Assembly (NCBI RefSeq): GCF_019931675.1
Contig: NZ_CP082922.1
Location: 3,053,001-3,117,000 of the forward strand
Reading direction: 5' to 3'
DNA from: Nocardioides rotundus
Lineage (GTDB): Bacteria > Actinomycetota > Actinomycetes > Propionibacteriales > Nocardioidaceae
DNA length: 64,000 bases
Under the pieces are notes generated by a model that did no database searches, was not told where the DNA came from, and worked only from the letters and a program-made list of their open reading frames with translations. This document shows positions 53,340-62,848 of the stretch, in pieces; the stretch's first letter is position 1; each line of letters begins with the position of its first letter. Both the position numbers and the translations under genes were made by a program.

Positions 53340-54328
53340 TGACGGATGAAGCCTTCCTTCACCAGCCAATCGTAGGCGACCTCGGCGGGCTCCTTGCCCT
53401 CGACGTCCACCTGGGCGTTCAGGTCCAGCAGCACCTCGTTGGTGAGCTTCTCGGTCACCGGCGCGATGATCTCCGCCACCGACGGCTCCTGGTCGGCCAG
53501 CTCCTTGCTGATCACCAGGGAGACGTTGTAGAGCGGGAAGTACTTCTTGTCGTCCTCCAGCACCACCAGGTCCAGGGCGAGGATCCGGCCGTCGGTGGTG
53601 AAGACCTCGCCGAAGACGCAGTCGCCCTTGGCGGTGGCGTTGTAGATCGCGCCGGTCTGGTAGGTCTTGATGTTGTCGTCGGGCACGCCCTGCGGGTCGC
53701 CCAGAGGGATGCCGTAGGTCTTGAGCATCCCGGGCAGGCCGTCAGAGCGGCTGGCGAACTCGGACTCGATGCAGAAGGTCCGCTCGTCGACGGGCACCTT
53801 CTTGATGTCCGACAGGGTCTTCAGGCCGTACTTCCTCGCGCTCTCCTGGGTGACCGCGAAGCCGTAGGTGTTGTTCATCGGGGCGGGCGGCAGCCAGAGC
53901 AGGTCGTAGCGCTTGAGGTCCTCGTCGCGGACCGCCTCGTACTGCCTCTGCTCGTCCGGGATCGGCTTGTCGTGGCCGAGGTAGGAGATCCAGCCGGTGC
54001 CGGTGTACTCCCACATGGCGTTGATCTGGCCCTCGATCTCGGCCTGCCGGGCGGCGTTCGAGCCGGGGATGTTGGTCAGGTCGGCGACGTCGGCCCCGGC
54101 GGCGCGGAACAGGATGATCGCCATCTTGCCCAGGATGATGTTCTCGTTGAAGTTCTTCGAGCCGACGCTGATCGAGGCGCCGTCCAGGCTGCCGGAGTAC
54201 TCCCGCAGCGGGCCGGCGAGCTTGCCGGAGGGGACGTAGCCGCCGGCGGTGCCGAGGCCGCAGCCGGCCAGCATGAGGGCGGCGATCAGGCCGGCGATGC
54301 ACCCCACGACGCGTGTGCGGATCGTCAT
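53336..54328 (-). CDS. Glycine betaine/choline-type ABC substrate-binding lipoprotein
   Basis: A 330-residue OpuAC/OpuC-type binding protein. The signal peptide ends in the lipobox LAGC, so it is lipid-anchored. The family core is ISVGSKNFNENIILGKMAII, INAMWEYTGTGWISYLGHDK, APMNNTYGFAVTQESARKYG and VFGEVFTTDGRILALDLVVL. It captures quaternary-amine osmolytes outside the membrane. ATG 54328 follows the upstream permease stop by one base. The stop overlaps the MFS gene. Confidence 0.9.
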   Translation of the reverse strand: MTIRTRVVGCIAGLIAALMLAGCGLGTAGGYVPSGKLAGPLREYSGSLDGASISVGSKNFNENIILGKMAIILFRAAGADVADLTNIPGSNAARQAEIEGQINAMWEYTGTGWISYLGHDKPIPDEQRQYEAVRDEDLKRYDLLWLPPAPMNNTYGFAVTQESARKYGLKTLSDIKKVPVDERTFCIESEFASRSDGLPGMLKTYGIPLGDPQGVPDDNIKTYQTGAIYNATAKGDCVFGEVFTTDGRILALDLVVLEDDKKYFPLYNVSLVISKELADQEPSVAEIIAPVTEKLTNEVLLDLNAQVDVEGKEPAEVAYDWLVKEGFIRQ

Positions 54329-54329
54329 G

Positions 54330-55166
54330 TCAGATCCCCCTCGGCCGGAGCGCGATCTCCAGGAGGCGCCCGACCCACTCGATGGTGAGGGCGAGGACGG
54401 CGATCAGCAGCGCGGCGCTCACCATCACCGAGAAGCGGAACAGGGTGATGCCGGTGTTGAGCATGACGCCCAGCCCGCCGCCGGCGATGAGGAAGGCCAG
54501 CGACGCGGTGCCGCAGACCAGCACCAGCGCGGTGCGCACACCGGACATGATCACCGGCATCGCGAGGGGCAGCTCGACCCGCATCAACGCGCCGAAGGAG
54601 CTCATGCCCATCCCCCGCGCGGCCTCGACCAGGGTCGGGTCGACGCCCTGCAGGCCGGTGATGGTGTTGCGCAGCACCGGCAGCAGGCCGTAGAGGGTGA
54701 GCGCGATGATCGCCGTCCAGAAGCCGCCACCCAGCCACAGGAAGAACAGCGCGATCAGGCCGATCGACGGGGCGGCCTGGCCGGCGTTGGCGATGCCGAC
54801 CACGATCGGGGCGAACCGCTTGAGCTTCCCCCGGGTGAGCATGATGCCCAGCGGGATCGCCAGCAGCACCACCAGGAGCGAGGCGACCGCGGTCAGCTCG
54901 ATGTGCTGCCAGGTGAGCTTGCGGACCTGCGACCACGCGAGCGCGTTGGCCTCGGCGGTGTCGAGTGTCGCGGTCTGCCGCCACCAGACCCAGCCGCCCA
55001 GCACCAGGGCGACCACGATCGGCGGGACGACCAGCATGAGCAGCCGCTCGCGACGGTACTGCCGGTCGAGCTCGCTCTCCTCGGCGGCGCCGCCGCTCAC
55101 CTCCAGCGGCTCGTCGACGGGGTCCTGGGCGCGGTCGGCCGCTGGGCGCTCCTGCAGCGTGCTCAT
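54330..55166 (-). CDS. ABC transporter permease, osmoprotectant type
   Basis: A 278-residue permease with an N-terminal extension (AADRAQDPVDEPLEVSGGA) before six or so helices. The coupling loop is VEAARGMGMSSFGALMRVEL, with IALTLYGLLPVLRNTITGLQ before it, typical of OpuCB/OpuCD. The long acidic N terminus is unusual for the family. ATG 55166 overlaps the ATPase stop (ATGA). Confidence 0.9.
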   Translation of the reverse strand: MSTLQERPAADRAQDPVDEPLEVSGGAAEESELDRQYRRERLLMLVVPPIVVALVLGGWVWWRQTATLDTAEANALAWSQVRKLTWQHIELTAVASLLVVLLAIPLGIMLTRGKLKRFAPIVVGIANAGQAAPSIGLIALFFLWLGGGFWTAIIALTLYGLLPVLRNTITGLQGVDPTLVEAARGMGMSSFGALMRVELPLAMPVIMSGVRTALVLVCGTASLAFLIAGGGLGVMLNTGITLFRFSVMVSAALLIAVLALTIEWVGRLLEIALRPRGI

Positions 55167-56377
55167 CCCGGCTCCCCCGCAGGCGTGGCGCCGTCGTTCG
55201 CGGCGGCGTTGCGCTCGGCCTCTGCGCCGGCCTCGCGCAGGTGCCCGGTGACGGTGTCGAAGTCGAGCAGGCCGAGGTAGCGGCCGCGGTCCCCGGTCAC
55301 GATGACCGCGCTGTGCGTGGAGGTCAGCATCGCGTCGAGCGCGTCGTTGAGGGTGGCCCGGTGGTCGAGCTCGACCAGGTTCTCCCTAGTGCTCGCCGGG
55401 AGCGAGCCGGACTGCCGCAGCTGCCGCAGCCAGGGCCAGGCGATCGGCCGCTCCTGCGCGTCGAGCACCACCACCGAGTCGTCCCCGGCGCCCTCGGCCC
55501 GCGCGACCACGTCGGGTACGGCGTCCCCGGTGCGACAGACCGTGATCTGCCGCAGGTCCAGGTCGGAGATGCGGGTGAGGGAGAGCTGCTTGAGCGACGT
55601 ACCGGCTCCGACGAAGTCCTCGACGAACTCGTTGGCCGGCGCGGCCAGGATCGCGTCGGGGGTGTCGTACTGCGCGATCTGCGCCCCCTCCTGCAGGATC
55701 AGGATCCGGTCGCCGAGCTTGATCGCCTCGTCGATGTCGTGCGTGACGCACACGATGGTCTTGCCGAGCTCGCGCTGGATGCTGAGCAGCTCGTCCTGCA
55801 GCCGCACCCGGGTGATCGGGTCCACGGCGCCGAACGGCTCGTCCATCAGGACGACCGGCGGGTCGGCGGCCAGGCCGCGGGCGACGCCCACGCGCTGCTG
55901 CTGCCCACCGGAGAGCTCGCGCGGGTAGCGCCGGGCGTATCGGCTGGGGTCCAGGCCGACCATGTCGAGCAGCTCCTGCACCCGGTCGCGGGTGCGCTGG
56001 GGGCTCCAGCCGAGCATCTTGGGCACCATGGCGATGTTCTTCTCCACCGTCATGTGCGGGAACAGGCTGCCGCCCTGGATCACGTAGCCGATGTGGCGGC
56101 GCAGCTCGTCGACGCTCTTGTCCCGCACGCTCTCGCCGCCGATGGTGATCGTCCCCGACGTGGGCTCGATCAGCCGGTTGATCATCTTCAGCGAGGTGGT
56201 CTTGCCGCAGCCCGAGGGGCCGATGAACATGACGATCTCGCCGGCGGGCACGGTCAGGCTCAGGTCGTTGACGGCCGGGATCCGCTGGCCGGGGTACTTC
56301 TTGGTGATGTCCTCCAGCCGGATCTCGGCGCCGCTGAGCGACCCGGAGGTCTGCTGGGTCTCGCTGGTGCTGGTCAT
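55163..56377 (-). CDS. ABC transporter ATP-binding protein with CBS domains (OpuCA type)
   Basis: A 404-residue ATPase. It shows FIGPSGCGKTTSLKMI (Walker A), YPRELSGGQQQRVGVARGLA (signature), PPVVLMDEPFGAVDP (Walker B) and CVTHDIDEAIKLGDR (switch His). The last 150 residues contain two CBS-type segments (ITVCRTGDAVPDVVARAEGA and LNDALDAMLTSTHSAVIVTG) that in this family sense ionic strength or nucleotides. ATG 56377 overlaps the upstream permease stop by one base. Confidence 0.93.
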   Translation of the reverse strand: MTSTSETQQTSGSLSGAEIRLEDITKKYPGQRIPAVNDLSLTVPAGEIVMFIGPSGCGKTTSLKMINRLIEPTSGTITIGGESVRDKSVDELRRHIGYVIQGGSLFPHMTVEKNIAMVPKMLGWSPQRTRDRVQELLDMVGLDPSRYARRYPRELSGGQQQRVGVARGLAADPPVVLMDEPFGAVDPITRVRLQDELLSIQRELGKTIVCVTHDIDEAIKLGDRILILQEGAQIAQYDTPDAILAAPANEFVEDFVGAGTSLKQLSLTRISDLDLRQITVCRTGDAVPDVVARAEGAGDDSVVVLDAQERPIAWPWLRQLRQSGSLPASTRENLVELDHRATLNDALDAMLTSTHSAVIVTGDRGRYLGLLDFDTVTGHLREAGAEAERNAAANDGATPAGEPG

Positions 56378-57018
56378 CAGGCGCGGATTCCCTTCGAGAT
56401 GGTCAGCCGGCCGAGGAGCAGGAGCAGGCCGTCGACGACGAGCGCGATCAGCAGGACGCCGATCGTGCCCACGAGCGTGTAGTTGAGGGCGTTCGCGCCG
56501 CCGGTGGTGGCCACGCCGGTGTAGATGTACTTGCCCAGGCCCGGGCCGAGCACGAGGGCGGCGATGGCGGCGATGCCCATGGACATCTGCATCGAGATCC
56601 GGATGCCGGCGTGGATCACCGGCCAGGCCAGCGGCAGGCGCACCTTGGTCAGCAGCTGGAGGCGGGACATGCCCATCCCCCGGCCGGACTCCAGCAGCGT
56701 CTTGTCCACCCCGGCCAGCCCGACGATCGCGTTCCGCAGGATCGGGAGCACGGCGTAGAAGGTGATCGCGACCACCGCCGTGGTGGTGCCGAGCGCGGTG
56801 AACGGCAGCAGCAGGCCGATCAGGGCCAGCGACGGGAGGGTCAGGCCCACCGCGGACAGGATGTTCGCCACGGACTCCAAGGCGCCGGACGCGGAGACGA
56901 GCACCGCGATCACGACGGCGATCACCGTGGCAAGCAGGACGCACTGCACCACGAGGCTGAAGTGCATGAACGCGTCGTAGGCGATCGGGCCTCGGCGCTC
57001 GGAGATGAAGTCCCACAT
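56377..57018 (-). CDS. ABC transporter permease, osmoprotectant type (first gene)
   Basis: A 213-residue permease with about six helices and the family loop TLLESGRGMGMSRLQLLTKV; ITFYAVLPILRNAIVGLAGV precedes it. It is the first gene of the permease-ATPase-permease-binding protein-MFS operon, whose genes overlap or are separated by one base. Two permeases are typical of OpuC/OpuB-type systems. Start ATG 57018. Confidence 0.9.
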   Translation of the reverse strand: MWDFISERRGPIAYDAFMHFSLVVQCVLLATVIAVVIAVLVSASGALESVANILSAVGLTLPSLALIGLLLPFTALGTTTAVVAITFYAVLPILRNAIVGLAGVDKTLLESGRGMGMSRLQLLTKVRLPLAWPVIHAGIRISMQMSMGIAAIAALVLGPGLGKYIYTGVATTGGANALNYTLVGTIGVLLIALVVDGLLLLLGRLTISKGIRA

Positions 57019-57076
57019 GGTCTTCCACCCAAGCAGGTTTCCTGAGACACTTCACCCTTCGACTGGCCAGGGCGTG

Positions 57077-57742
57077 TCATCGGCGCCACCAGCGGCCCAG
57101 GAGCGTGCCGTCCTCCTCGAGCAGCGAGTGCAGTCGCAGAGGTACGTCGACCGCGGGCCCCTCGAGCACCCGGAGCCCTTCCCCGGCCACCAGCAGCGGC
57201 ACCGTCGTCAGGCACAGCTCGTCGACCTGCCCGGCGCGCACCAGGTCGGCGGCGAGCGACGGCCCGCCCTCGCAGAGGATGTCGCCGAAGCCGCGCTCCT
57301 GCAGGGCCTCGCGCAGCGCGACCAGGTCCGGTCCGCGCTCCCCCAGCACCAGCACCCGGTCGTCCAGCTGGTCACGCAGCTCCCCCAGGTGCGGGTTGTC
57401 GGCGCCGGTGGCGACGTACACCTGCGAGACGTCGCCCTCCTGCAACGTCGGCGGCAGGCCGCTCTGCCGGGTCACCACCACGAAGGGCTTCGGGTTGGGC
57501 CGGTATCCCTCCGCGCGCACGGTGCCCGCGCCGACCACGATCACGTCCGCGAGCCGCCGCAGCGCCGCGAAGACGCGGTGGTCGGCCTCGTTGTTGATCG
57601 ACTTCGACAGCCCGTCGGGGCCCTGGATCGAGCCGTCGACCGTGGCGACGAAGTTGAGCCGGAGCCACGGTGTGCGGGGCGCGGCGTACGCCGCCGCGAG
57701 CGCGTCGTCGTCGAGGTCGGACAGGCGGGTGAGTGACGTCAC
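57077..57742 (-). CDS. RibD C-terminal-domain pyrimidine reductase-like protein
   Basis: A 221-residue DHFR-fold protein of the RibD_C family: LRLNFVATVDGSIQGPDGLS, VIVVGAGTVRAEGYRP (NADPH binding), DILCEGGPSLAADLVRAGQV (substrate site) and VDELCLTTVPLLV. Standalone members reduce a pyrimidine in riboflavin or related pathways, but the assignment is not certain without a deaminase domain. It starts at GTG 57742 and is divergent from the FolP-like gene by 38 bases. Confidence 0.85.
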   Translation of the reverse strand: MTSLTRLSDLDDDALAAAYAAPRTPWLRLNFVATVDGSIQGPDGLSKSINNEADHRVFAALRRLADVIVVGAGTVRAEGYRPNPKPFVVVTRQSGLPPTLQEGDVSQVYVATGADNPHLGELRDQLDDRVLVLGERGPDLVALREALQERGFGDILCEGGPSLAADLVRAGQVDELCLTTVPLLVAGEGLRVLEGPAVDVPLRLHSLLEEDGTLLGRWWRR

Positions 57743-57780
57743 CGGGTCATCCTGCCCGATCGCTACCTAGACTCGCGGAG

Positions 57781-58671
57781 GTGATCTCCCTGCCTGATCT
57801 CGCCTCCCTCCATGCCGAGCACGCCGACTCCTGGGCGCATCCGGTCGACCCGGTGCGCGTCGGCGACGTCGTCATCGGCGACGGCCGACCGACCCTGATG
57901 GGGTGCGTGAACCTCTCCCAGGACTCCTACTACCGCACCTCGATCGCGGTCGACGCCGAGGACGCGGTGCGGATGGCGCGGGTGCAGGCGGCCGAGGGGG
58001 CCGCGATCATCGACCTGGGGGCCGAGGCCAGCGACGCCGCCGCCGCGCGGGTGAGCCCGGAGGACCAGGCGCAGCAGCTGGTGCCGGTGGTCAAGGCGCT
58101 CGCCCGCGAGGCCGTCGTGAGCGTGGAGACCTACGAGCCGTCGGTGGTGCGGGCGTGCCTGTCCGCCGGGGCGCAGGTGCTCAACCTCACCGGGCGGCAG
58201 CACGAGGAGGAGATGCTCGACCTCGCCGCCGAGCACGATGCGGCCGTCGTCCTGTGCTTCGGGGAGCGGGCGAACGTGCGCGAGGAGGGCGCCGTCCCCC
58301 TCGACGGCGACCCCTTCCCGGTGTTGCTGGACCACTTCTCCCGCCGTCTGGACGATGCGCGCTCGCGCGGGGTGACCAAGATCGTGATCGACCCGGGGAT
58401 CGGGTTCCACTACCGCAACCTGCTCGATCCGATGACCCGCGCCGGCTTCCAGATGCGGGTGCTCAGCCAGGCCTTCCGGCTCCGCCCCCTCGGCGTGCCC
58501 GTGCTCAACGTGCTGCCCAACACCCACGACCTCTTCGGCGACCAGTACCGCCTCGCCGAGGGCTTCTACGGCACCTTCGCCGCCCTCGGCGGCTCCCACC
58601 TGCTCCGGGTCCACGAGGTCGCCCACCTCCGCGTCGTCCTCACCGCCCTCCAGCGCCTCTCCCTCCGCTAA
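57781..58671 (+). CDS. Dihydropteroate-synthase-like pterin-binding protein
   Basis: A 296-residue TIM-barrel protein of the DHPS family. Canonical motifs are altered: LMGCVNLSQDSYYRTS (for NVTPDSFSDG), IIDLGAEASDAAAARVSPED (for DxGGESTRPG) and VETYEPSVVRACLSAGAQVL. KIVIDPGIGFHYRN (the DPGIGF motif) is conserved. The expected SRK segment is replaced by NTHDLFGDQYRL. It may be a DHPS paralogue with another pterin or folate-like substrate rather than a sulfonamide-target FolP. GTG 57781 with GGAG was chosen; the frame upstream is unlikely. Confidence 0.75.
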   Translation: MISLPDLASLHAEHADSWAHPVDPVRVGDVVIGDGRPTLMGCVNLSQDSYYRTSIAVDAEDAVRMARVQAAEGAAIIDLGAEASDAAAARVSPEDQAQQLVPVVKALAREAVVSVETYEPSVVRACLSAGAQVLNLTGRQHEEEMLDLAAEHDAAVVLCFGERANVREEGAVPLDGDPFPVLLDHFSRRLDDARSRGVTKIVIDPGIGFHYRNLLDPMTRAGFQMRVLSQAFRLRPLGVPVLNVLPNTHDLFGDQYRLAEGFYGTFAALGGSHLLRVHEVAHLRVVLTALQRLSLR

Positions 58672-58721
58672 CGCCCCTCCCCCCAGCTCCCCTCTCCCCA
58701 CAACAACTCACCCCCCATATG

Positions 58722-58792
58722 CCGAGTCGGCGCTTGTCGACCCCGAGTCGGCGCTACTTCACCCCGAGTCGGCGCTTGTCGACCCCGAGTAC
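58722..58792. repeat. 21-bp GAGTCGGCG repeat array downstream of the FolP-like gene
   Basis: Four head-to-tail units (GAGTCGGCGCTTGTCGACCC, GAGTCGGCGCTACTTCACCC and repeats) lie between the FolP-like stop (58671) and the convergent DHFR-like gene (58819). Same family as at 14261, 23651 and 60751. The preceding 50 bases are a C-rich stretch with no gene. Confidence 0.8.
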
Positions 58793-58818
58793 GGCGACCC
58801 TGGGGTGGCGGCGCAGAG

Positions 58819-59393
58819 TCACCGGTCCACCGGGGCATACGTCATCAGGACGACGCCGCCGGCGAGCGGCTCGACACCGTCCACCCGCCAGGAGCGCGGC
58901 GCCGGACAGCGGAGCCGATCAACGGCATGCCGCCGCCCAGTGTGATCGGGTTGACCTTGACCTGGATCTCGTCGATCTCGTCCAGCAGCTGAGCGGCCAC
59001 GTCGCCCCCGCCGCAGAGCCAGATGTCCCCTCCCGCTTCACCCTTGAGACAGGAGACCTCAGCGCCCAGATCGCCCGAGATGACCTCAACGGTGGGGTCC
59101 TCGGGAAGGTCCCGGTGGGTCACCACCAGCTGACGCAGGTGCGGGTAGGCGCTGGTGAGACCGGCTCGCAAGGCGGGCTCATGCGTACGGCGGCCCAGGA
59201 TCACCGTGTCGAAGCGGCGGGGCGATCCGGTCACACCCAAGGTCTCGCGCAGGTGCTGGGGACAGGTCTCGGGGTAGCGGGCGAACAGGTCGTCCAGGGT
59301 CTCCTGACACACCGGGAAGACCGAGGTGTCTCCGCTCGAGTCGGCGATGTAGCCGTCGATGCTGGCGGCGATGTAGTAGACGAGCTTCCTCAC
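58819..59393 (-). pseudogene. DHFR-family reductase, one-base frameshift near C terminus
   Basis: GTG 59393 opens RKLVYYIAASIDGYIADSSG, followed by TVILGRRTHEPAL, DIWLCGGGDVAAQLLDEIDE and NPITLGGGMPLIGS, a YyaP/RibD-like DHFR fold. The literal frame then ends early at 58845. A one-base insertion near 58891-58912 instead gives RSWRVDGVEPLAGGVVLMTY APVDR ending at 58819, the family's normal C-terminal strand. Restored length is 191 residues. It is divergent from the TetR gene with a shared operator, so it is probably the regulator's target. Confidence 0.75.
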
Positions 59394-59404
59394 GACACTC
59401 CAAT

Positions 59405-59420
59405 CACAACAGATGTTGTG
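59405..59420. promoter_or_regulatory. TetR operator between divergent genes
   Basis: CACAACAGATGTTGTG is an inverted repeat with 7-bp arms. A second half-site CAATCACAAC repeats at 59427-59436 after a first copy at 59401-59410. It lies 12 bases upstream of the DHFR-like start and 46 bases upstream of the TetR-type start, the usual layout for joint repression. Confidence 0.7.
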
Positions 59421-59465
59421 GACACTCAATCACAACATCCGTGCTGGTTGCCATAGGGTCGGGTC

Positions 59466-60029
59466 ATGGTCGCCAACCCCGCACGCCGTACGCAGCTCGC
59501 CCATGCGGCGATCACCGTCCTGGGGACGGAGGGTCCGCGGGCGCTGACCCACCGGGCCGTGGACCGGCAGGCCGGGCTCCCCCTGGGCACGTGCGCGAAC
59601 TACTTCCCCACCCGCGCCGAGCTGCTGCTGGCCATGGCGCACGAGGTCTTCCAGCTCCTGGCCCCTGATCCGGACCGGCTCGAGCAGCTCGCCGACCTCC
59701 CGGTCGAGGACGCGGCAGCCGGCTACGCGACCTACGTCACCGAGCGGCTCCTCGAGCACCCCCACGTGGCGACGGCCCTGATCGAGTTGCGCCTGGAGGC
59801 CGCCCGATCCGAGGACGTACGCGCGGTGCTGGCGCCCGTCCTGCAGCAGGGCTTCGAAGCGGATGTCGCCTTCCACCAGGAGCGCGGCCTGCCCGGCGGT
59901 CGCGACCAGGTGCTGTTGATGCACCACGTGGTGAACGGCGCCGTACTCGACGCCCTCACCATCCCCCTGCACCCCGAGTCGCCGGCCGGCGACGTCGTCG
60001 CCCAGGCCGCGCGCAGGCTCACGGCGTGA
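59466..60029 (+). CDS. TetR-family transcriptional regulator
   Basis: A 187-residue regulator. The N-terminal HTH is AITVLGTEGPRALTHRAVDR followed by QAGLPLGTCANYFPTRAELL (recognition helix and FPTRAELL). The C-terminal ligand domain is all helical (VTERLLEHPHVATALIELRL). It is divergent from the DHFR-like gene, with an inverted repeat between them. Ligand unknown. Confidence 0.9.
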   Translation: MVANPARRTQLAHAAITVLGTEGPRALTHRAVDRQAGLPLGTCANYFPTRAELLLAMAHEVFQLLAPDPDRLEQLADLPVEDAAAGYATYVTERLLEHPHVATALIELRLEAARSEDVRAVLAPVLQQGFEADVAFHQERGLPGGRDQVLLMHHVVNGAVLDALTIPLHPESPAGDVVAQAARRLTA

Positions 60030-60035
60030 GGCGCG

Positions 60036-60704
60036 CTACACGTCGGTGATCCGCACCCCGGCGTGCGCCTTGTATCGCCGGTTGATCGCGATCAGGTTCG
60101 CGGTGAGCGCCTCGACCTGGTGCGCGTTGCGCAACCGGCCGGCGTACCAACCCCGCACTCCCGGGATCGCGCCGGCGAGCGCGCGGATCAGGTCGACCGC
60201 GTCGCGGTCCTCGCCGAGGACGAGTACGTCGGTGTCGACGGAGGCCACGTCGTCGTCCTCCAGCAGCACCGCTGAGACGTTGTGGAAGGCGCCGATCACC
60301 GTCGATTCGGGGAGTACGGCGGCGGCCTGCTGGGCGGCCGAGCCCTCCTCAACGACGAGCGGATAGGGGCCCTGCTTGTCGAAGCCGAGCGGGTTCACGC
60401 AGTCCACGACCACCTTGCCGACGAGCTGCGGCGCGAGCGCGGCGAGCAGCTCCCTGTGGCCGTCCCAGGGGACGGCGACCACGACGATGTCGCCCTGGTC
60501 GGCGGCCTTCGCGTTGTCGGCGCCGGAGACGGTCCCGCCGGTCGCCTCGGCTAGGTCGGTCGCGGTCTGGGCGGCGCGCTCGGCGGAGCGCGAGCCGATC
60601 ACGACCGGGATCCCGGCCCGGGCCCAGCGCCGGGCCAGCCCCCGTCCCTGCGGCCCGGTCCCACCGAGCACCGCGACGATCTTGCCCTCGAGCGCCTCAT
60701 CCAT
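60036..60704 (-). CDS. npdG: NADPH-dependent F420 reductase
   Basis: A 222-residue F420:NADP oxidoreductase. It has IVAVLGGTGPQGRGLARRWA (NADP loop), PVVIGSRSAERAAQTATDLA, VVVAVPWDGHRELLAALAPQ and VVDCVNPLGFDKQGPYPL, then VIGAFHNVSAVLLEDDD. It transfers hydride between NADPH and the deazaflavin cofactor F420. Convergent with the TetR gene, six bases apart. It supports an F420-using actinobacterium. Confidence 0.93.
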   Translation of the reverse strand: MDEALEGKIVAVLGGTGPQGRGLARRWARAGIPVVIGSRSAERAAQTATDLAEATGGTVSGADNAKAADQGDIVVVAVPWDGHRELLAALAPQLVGKVVVDCVNPLGFDKQGPYPLVVEEGSAAQQAAAVLPESTVIGAFHNVSAVLLEDDDVASVDTDVLVLGEDRDAVDLIRALAGAIPGVRGWYAGRLRNAHQVEALTANLIAINRRYKAHAGVRITDV

Positions 60705-60750
60705 GGGGGTGACCCTAGTCGGGGCGACGGGCGCCGGCTCCGCGGGGATA

Positions 60751-60870
60751 GGCGCCGACTCGGGGTGAACAAGCGCCGACTCGACGTCAACTGGCGCCGA
60801 CTCGGCGTCAACTAGCGCCGACTCGACGTGAACTAGCGCCGACTCGGGGTGAACAAGCGCCGACTCGGCG
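60751..60870. repeat. Six tandem 21-bp GCGCCGACTC units
   Basis: Six head-to-tail units of consensus GCGCCGACTCGRSGTSAACWR with an exact 21-bp period, from just upstream of the npdG start (60704) to three bases before the stop of the epimerase gene (60873). The regularity makes this the clearest copy of the family. It occupies the intergenic region of two genes with the same orientation. Confidence 0.9.
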
Positions 60871-60872
60871 GG

Positions 60873-61825
60873 TCAGCGGGGGAGGTTGGGGAGGTCGGCG
60901 GCGACGAGGTGGGCGACCAGCTCCTCGAAGCCGATGGTCGGCGCCCAGCCCAGGACCTGCCGCGCACGTGAGGCATCGCCGACCTGCTCGACCGGGTCAG
61001 CGGGGCGGACCAGGTCCGGGTCGGTCCGGACGTACGACGACCAGTCGGTCACCCCCGCCCGCGCGAACGCCGCCTCCACGAACTCCCGCACCGAGCGCGC
61101 CTCGCCGGTCGCGACCACGAAGTCCCCCGGCTCCGCGGCCCGGGCCATCCGCACCATGGCGTCCACGTGGTCCGGCGCCCACCCCCAGTCGCGCCGGGCG
61201 TCGGTGTTGCCGAGCACCAGCTCCGCCTGCTCCCCCCGCGCGATCGCCGCGACGGCACGGGTGATCTTGCGCGACACGAACGAGGGCGGGCGGCGCGGCG
61301 ACTCGTGGCTGAAGAGGATCGCCGAGCCGGCGAACAGCCCGCGATCGCGCCACGCGGCGACCGCGCGGTGGGCGGCCGCCTTGGCCTCGCCGTACGGGTT
61401 GACCGGCGCCACGGCCGTCTCCTCCGACTGCGGCGCCTCCCCCGGCGCGCCGAAGATCTCCGCGCTCGAGGCCTGCACGAACGCCACCGGCGCGCGGTCG
61501 GCGAGCTCCGCCACAGCGGCCAGGAGCCCCTCGACCGCGCGCCCGTTGACCTGCGCCACCAGCTCCGGCTCGGCCCACGACCGCGCGACCGACGAGACCG
61601 CCGCGAGGTTGTAGACCTCCCGCGGCGCCAGGTCGAGCAGCAGCCGGCGCATCGCGTCGGCGTCCCGCACATCGCCCTCGTGCACCACGACGCCCCGAGG
61701 CAGGTACGGCGACCCCGCGGACCCGGGGCGCACCAGCCCGTGGACCGCGAGCCCGTCGGCGAGCAGCCGCTCGGCGAGGTAGGACCCGTCCTGACCGGCG
61801 ACCCCGGTGACGAGCGCGACGTCGG

Positions 61826-61829
<4 letters not shown>
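60873..61829 (-). CDS. NAD-dependent epimerase/dehydratase, GDP-6-deoxy-sugar type
   Basis: A 318-residue short-chain dehydrogenase of extended type: ALVTGVAGQDGSYLAERLLA (NAD loop), VYNLAAVSSVARSWAEPELV, VQASSAEIFG and NPYGEAKAAAHRAV (YxxxK). The C-terminal half has LVLGNTDARRDWGWAPDHVD. It closely resembles its upstream neighbour Gmd. In context it is either GDP-4-keto-6-deoxy-mannose reductase or a second dehydratase. GTG 61829 overlaps the gmd stop (GTGA). Confidence 0.82.
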
Positions 61830-62806
<977 letters not shown>

Positions 62807-62848
62807 GGCGCACAGTGTCGCAGCAGCCCCGCCCGTAGGGTGACCGAC

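Noticed and set aside
60751..60870. Possible CRISPR array (regular repeats)
   Set aside because: Units are directly adjacent with a 21-bp period and no variable spacers; no cas genes are nearby.
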